64,000 nt of DNA from Crossaster papposus (Eukaryota > Echinodermata > Asteroidea > Velatida > Solasteridae). The notes under the pieces were generated by a model. It had not been told where the DNA came from, searched no databases, and was given only the letters and a program-made list of their open reading frames with translations. How positions within the stretch are numbered: position 1 is the stretch's first letter; every line of letters begins with the position of its first letter. The stretch is from positions 682,001 to 746,000 of the forward strand of contig JBAIAA010000524.1 of the NCBI GenBank assembly GCA_037893245.1. Direction: 5' to 3'. A program made the position numbers and the translations under genes. Below, piece after piece: positions 61,901-64,000 of the stretch.

Positions 61901-61975
61901 AACGTGGAGGTAGTATTTCAGATCGTCATGGAAACCATCATCAGGGAAAATCTTAAAACGGCGGGTATGTTATAG
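52792..61975 (+). CDS. GNAV: G-protein alpha subunit, Gv class (8 exons, 359 aa)
   Basis: This is the GTP-binding switch subunit of a heterotrimeric G protein. CDS exons are 52792-52915, 54095-54186, 57153-57245, 57978-58138, 58862-58990, 60070-60199, 60828-60987 and 61785-61975, all in phase. Features are MGACIGVDQ (Gly2 and Cys4 for acylation), P-loop GAGESGKST (42-50), switch I with Arg181 and Thr184, [12 protein letters not shown] with Gln207, NKVD (272-275), TTATDT and C-terminus ENLKTAGML. The class is called from the MGAC-GVDQ-EK start, [32 protein letters not shown] and the tail, which fit Gv (the fifth class, lost in mammals) better than Gi, Gq, Gs or G12. No Cys at position -4, so it is not a pertussis-toxin substrate. 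Class assignment rests on recall and needs a tree. Confidence 0.95.
52950..53392. repeat. imperfect tandem/foldback of CCTCAATCCTCAAAAATCC
   Basis: Variants of CCTCAATCCTCAAAAATCCT recur about ten times, separated by poly-T and ACCCCAT. The final unit is inverted (GAGGATTTTTGAGGATTGAG). The same phrase precedes synaptogyrin exon 2 at 43350-43376. It lies in G-alpha intron 1. Confidence 0.75.
53551..53792. repeat. foldback with TGTAGTCGAGTCC ends
   Basis: TGTAGTCGAGTCC at the left is inverted at the right as GGACTCGACTACA. Inside is a tandem of GGGACTTGCAGGGACTTGTG. It lies in G-alpha intron 1. Confidence 0.85.
54095..54186 (+). CDS. GNAV: G-alpha exon 2: P-loop
   Basis: The exon encodes [20 protein letters not shown] and then [11 protein letters not shown]. 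Acceptor is CTCAAG and donor is GTAAGA. Confidence 0.97.
54196..54501. repeat. foldback element made of 18-bp tandem units
   Basis: About seven units of ACAAAAATATAAACGCCC lie at the left, and four inverted units (GGGCGTTTATATTTTTGT) at the right. Outer tips ACATTGAACAAAAATG and TTTTTGTTCAGTGTA are also inverted. It begins about 10 bases after the donor of G-alpha exon 2. Confidence 0.85.
54831..55254. repeat. MITE with perfect 34-bp terminal inverted repeats
   Basis: TGTGACCTGTCATCACAAAA begins the left end, and the right end is its exact complement over 34 bases (to GTAAAGTCG). The element is 424 bp, noncoding, in G-alpha intron 2. Confidence 0.92.
57153..57245 (+). CDS. GNAV: G-alpha exon 3: helical domain
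   Basis: The 31 codons encode [20 protein letters not shown] and then [11 protein letters not shown]. Phase 0 on both sides. Confidence 0.96.
57591..57852 (+). repeat. dispersed repeat family 3, copy 2
   Basis: The same blocks occur in the same order as in copy 1, in the same orientation. It ends about 125 bases before G-alpha exon 4. Confidence 0.82.
57978..58138 (+). CDS. GNAV: G-alpha exon 4: helical domain
   Basis: The exon encodes [20 protein letters not shown] and continues to [13 protein letters not shown]. Acceptor is TTCCCAG and donor is GTAAGT. Confidence 0.97.
58158..58264 (+). repeat. MITE family 1, copy 7 (fragment with expanded G run)
   Basis: TTAAAAGTTGTATACACCAT and the following 40 bases match the left end. 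The family's short G run has grown to about 30 G, and the rest is lost. It lies in the G-alpha intron after exon 4. Confidence 0.75.
58862..58990 (+). CDS. GNAV: G-alpha exon 5: switch I
   Basis: The exon encodes [20 protein letters not shown] and then [15 protein letters not shown], with the catalytic Arg and the Mg-binding Thr. Donor is GTAATT. Confidence 0.97.
59398..59645 (-). repeat. dispersed repeat with hammerhead-like core, copy 2
   Basis: On the minus strand, ATCTTGTTAAGATCGAAACG, AGGCCCTCTTAACTTATTTG and CATTCCAGCCAGTAAGCAGT match copy 1. It lies in G-alpha intron 5. Confidence 0.7.
60070..60199 (+). CDS. GNAV: G-alpha exon 6: switch II
   Basis: The exon encodes [20 protein letters not shown] and onward to MTLFEDPEV. 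It contains the catalytic Gln. Donor is GTGAGT. Confidence 0.97.
60828..60987 (+). CDS. GNAV: G-alpha exon 7: NKxD guanine-binding motif
   Basis: The exon encodes [20 protein letters not shown] and then [14 protein letters not shown] up to YFPEYP. The start at 60828 (ATCCTAG) is required to keep the NRL helix; a better-looking acceptor at 60886 would delete it. Donor is GTTGGT. Confidence 0.95.
61034..61175. repeat. 11-bp array in G-alpha intron 7
   Basis: There are about 13 copies of GTCCCACGTCC and close variants, beginning about 47 bases after the donor of exon 7. Inverted reading gives GGACGTGGGAC. Confidence 0.92.
61224..61471. repeat. foldback family 2, copy 4
   Basis: TGGTGCCAATTTCATAAAAC at the left matches GTTTTATGAAATTGGCCCC at the right, with family 2 interior (GGAGTTTTGGCCGATAACC). 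It lies in the last G-alpha intron. Confidence 0.82.
61785..61975 (+). CDS. GNAV: G-alpha last exon
   Basis: The exon encodes [17 protein letters not shown] and onward to [13 protein letters not shown] and ENLKTAGML, then TAG. AATAAA occurs at 62614-62619 and 62982-62987. Confidence 0.97.
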
Positions 61976-64000
61976 CACATTTGTGTGAATTTTTTTTACC
62001 TGATGGGTGCTGTATATATATATATACATATATATATATACCGAGTTTTGAAGCACTGTATAATATTTTTTCACAAAAATAATGATCAACCAAACAGTAC
62101 TTTTGTCAGGTATTTATAGGGTTGTCATAATTATACTGAACATTTTATCATTAACCAAATATTTGAATAGCTTTTGGCAGGTTCGAATAAGAACAAAATG
62201 TGACTTGCTCCAGGGAAAAGGAATATAAGTCGCAAAAATATAAATGTAGAGTTTTGTACATGGTTATAAAGTCCAGGATATAAGCTTTCATTTGGTACAT
62301 AGTACAGCTCTATAGCCCCTCCCTTTCTATGATATCAAGTTTTCTGATATTAATAGCTTCCATGGAATTCAAATTACAAAACTGAGAAAACAGGCTTTGA
62401 AAGGCAACAAAACTAAGACAATACATTCGAACCATGCACTCTTAAAAAGGAATTTTGTTCCAATTTATTTATTAAAATCCAGCTTTTTGTTAAATAAATC
62501 TGAAAGTTTGGCTATTACACATAAATGCATAGCGAGACTTATATCACCTTTTCTTGGAGCGCGTCACAAGAGCGCGTCACAAATTTGCCCATGCACACAT
62601 GTGATGTCCTTTTAATAAATCATAAAGTTAAATTTGTTAATGTCAGATGACAGTTTTTGGTCGACAGTAACTTTTTTTGTCGACGCCTAGGTTTTTTTGG
62701 AAACAAATTCGGTTGGTTTGGTGAATTCTCTTGAAAGTTTTGCAGTACTTACTGCGAAACACTCCAGTGGCCTAAAATATCTATCGCCAGCCGCATGCAC
62801 ATTTTCACCAGCGGTTAGCTCCAAATTTCTTAACAATGTTTTGCGGGAGAACATTTACAAGAGTATGAGTGTGAATACAGGTAATTTTTTCCTTGTGAGT
62901 ACATGTACGAGTATATTTTTATGAGTACCAAAGAAGTACTCGAGTATGAGTATGTGTTTCATTACTGCCTTACATGCTTGAAATAAACGTTACAAGAACC
63001 ACAATGCAAAATGTCATTTCTAAAACCTGCTCTCCAATAGTGCCATTAAGGTTACATGGATATATTTAAAATTTATCTGGGTTCAAAATTAAGAAATATT
63101 AAAAGGAAATTCATGATTAACTGCATAAATTCTTTACCTTAAACACATGATTATTTCTGTGCCCTGACTAGTGGCCAAGTTTCTATCGTGTCGTATATCA
63201 AAGTGAACAGAGAAACCGGCAAGGCGGTACTTGAACCTGCGACCTCCGGAATACTGGATTAGCGCTCTACCAACTGAGCTATCTTGCCCTATGTTGGCGG
63301 TCTTCAAAATTGTCAGTATCTTTGTTCGAGGGCGCTAGTCAGAAGTCAAAAACACCAGAATGCCGACTGACAAAAGATACTGACAATTTGGGAGACCGCC
63401 AACATAGGGCACGATAGCTCAGTTAGTGGAGGTAGGTTCAAGTCCCGCCTTGCCAATTTCTTTGTTCACTTTGAAATTTATGCAAATTTACCTAGTCAGT
63501 TTCCCTTGTGGTTTGTTTGTGTATGTCTTATAGCAAATGTCGCATTCATGCAGTGACCTCAAGAAATCCACTGCTTGGAATTATAAATAATTTGAATTAT
63601 AGTTATACATTTTAAATGTATTAAACTTAGGCTGAATAGCAATGAATGCAAATAACAATTTTTTAGACGATGCACTCATTTTGCAGTTGCATGGCCAATT
63701 TGTTTTCAGAAAATTTGTTTAGATTGTGTACATAGTGTACATGTATCTATGTTGCTTGCCATTAAAGAAATAGTAACTGTGTAGATGTTTTGATGCCAAA
63801 TTTGTTTTTAAACATTCCACGAAATTAGGTGCAGTAAATGTCAGTTTGGATGCGTTGAATGTTAGAAAATGTTAGTTGAATGTTAGAAAATGTTTGAAAA
63901 ATGTGATGTGTGTTTTATAGAAAGAGGTAAATATTGCCGATATAATTTTGTAGATTTCAAGCAACTTTGTTTTCTTTATTTTCATAATTTCAAACTGACT
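61976..64000. other. G-alpha 3' UTR and downstream flank
   Basis: AATAAA at 62614 and 62982 may end the G-alpha transcript. A (TA)n run lies near 62013-62040, followed by the SINE pair at 63.2-63.5 kb. Nothing coding is recognised to the end. Confidence 0.55.
63180..63480. repeat. head-to-head pair of tRNA-derived SINEs
   Basis: A minus-strand tRNA-like copy (63289-63218) and a plus-strand copy (63407-63454) face each other. Their flanks CCAACATAGGGC and GATACTGACAATTTGGGAG are complementary, giving an inverted repeat about 290 bp long. The plus copy has lost its anticodon arm. Confidence 0.82.

Noticed and set aside
61961-61969. GTATGT near the G-alpha stop as a splice donor
   Set aside because: Reading through gives ENLKTAGML and TAG at exactly the expected G-alpha length.
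63218-63289. Functional tRNA gene on the minus strand
   Set aside because: The D- and T-arms look good, but the anticodon arm does not pair properly and the flanks are shared with other SINE copies.

Overview
The window is nuclear DNA from an animal with introns, most likely a marine invertebrate deuterostome (echinoderm, hemichordate or similar). The evidence is AT-rich sequence, introns of 0.4-7 kb with GT/AG junctions, many short foldback (MITE-like) elements, tRNA-derived SINEs, decayed LINE fragments, minisatellites, and a G-protein alpha subunit of the Gv type. The phylum is inferred, not shown.

Four multi-exon genes lie on the plus strand, and all four can be joined with consistent splice phases. 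(1) Positions 5454-23645, 10 exons, 381 aa: type I regulatory subunit of cAMP-dependent protein kinase (PRKAR1). It has the pseudosubstrate site and both cAMP pockets, but the first exon found encodes a basic, serine-rich N-terminus instead of the dimerization/docking domain. (2) Positions 34031-39308, 9 exons, 332 aa: an unfamiliar protein with a lysine/arginine-rich N-terminus and no signal peptide, a PDZ domain, and a C-terminal region with motifs of the IL-1/FGF-type beta-trefoil. This is the most novel item in the window. (3) Positions 42641-46088, 4 exons, 221 aa: synaptogyrin, a four-pass synaptic-vesicle protein. (4) Positions 52792-61975, 8 exons, 359 aa: a G-protein alpha subunit that best fits the Gv class, which mammals lack.

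The rest is introns and intergenic DNA dominated by repeats. These include one MITE family of about 390 bp (seven copies) with a variable but self-complementary central hairpin, several families of long-inverted-repeat foldbacks, two large 22-bp minisatellites (about 25.6-26.06 kb and 30.46-31.23 kb), an 11-bp array in a G-alpha intron, two 5'-truncated LINEs, three tRNA-derived loci, and repeats resembling Penelope-type 3' ends. Positions 1-5280, 24-34 kb, 39.3-42.6 kb, 46.1-52.8 kb and 62-64 kb hold no gene I can recognise.

The genes do not form an operon-like unit. PRKAR1 and the G-alpha gene both belong to GPCR/second-messenger signalling, and PRKAR1 with synaptogyrin recalls the linkage of PRKAR1A and SYNGR2 on human 17q. 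An identical 11-mer resembling the CTCF core (CAGAGGGCGCT) occurs four times, all outside coding sequence and mostly between or just upstream of genes.
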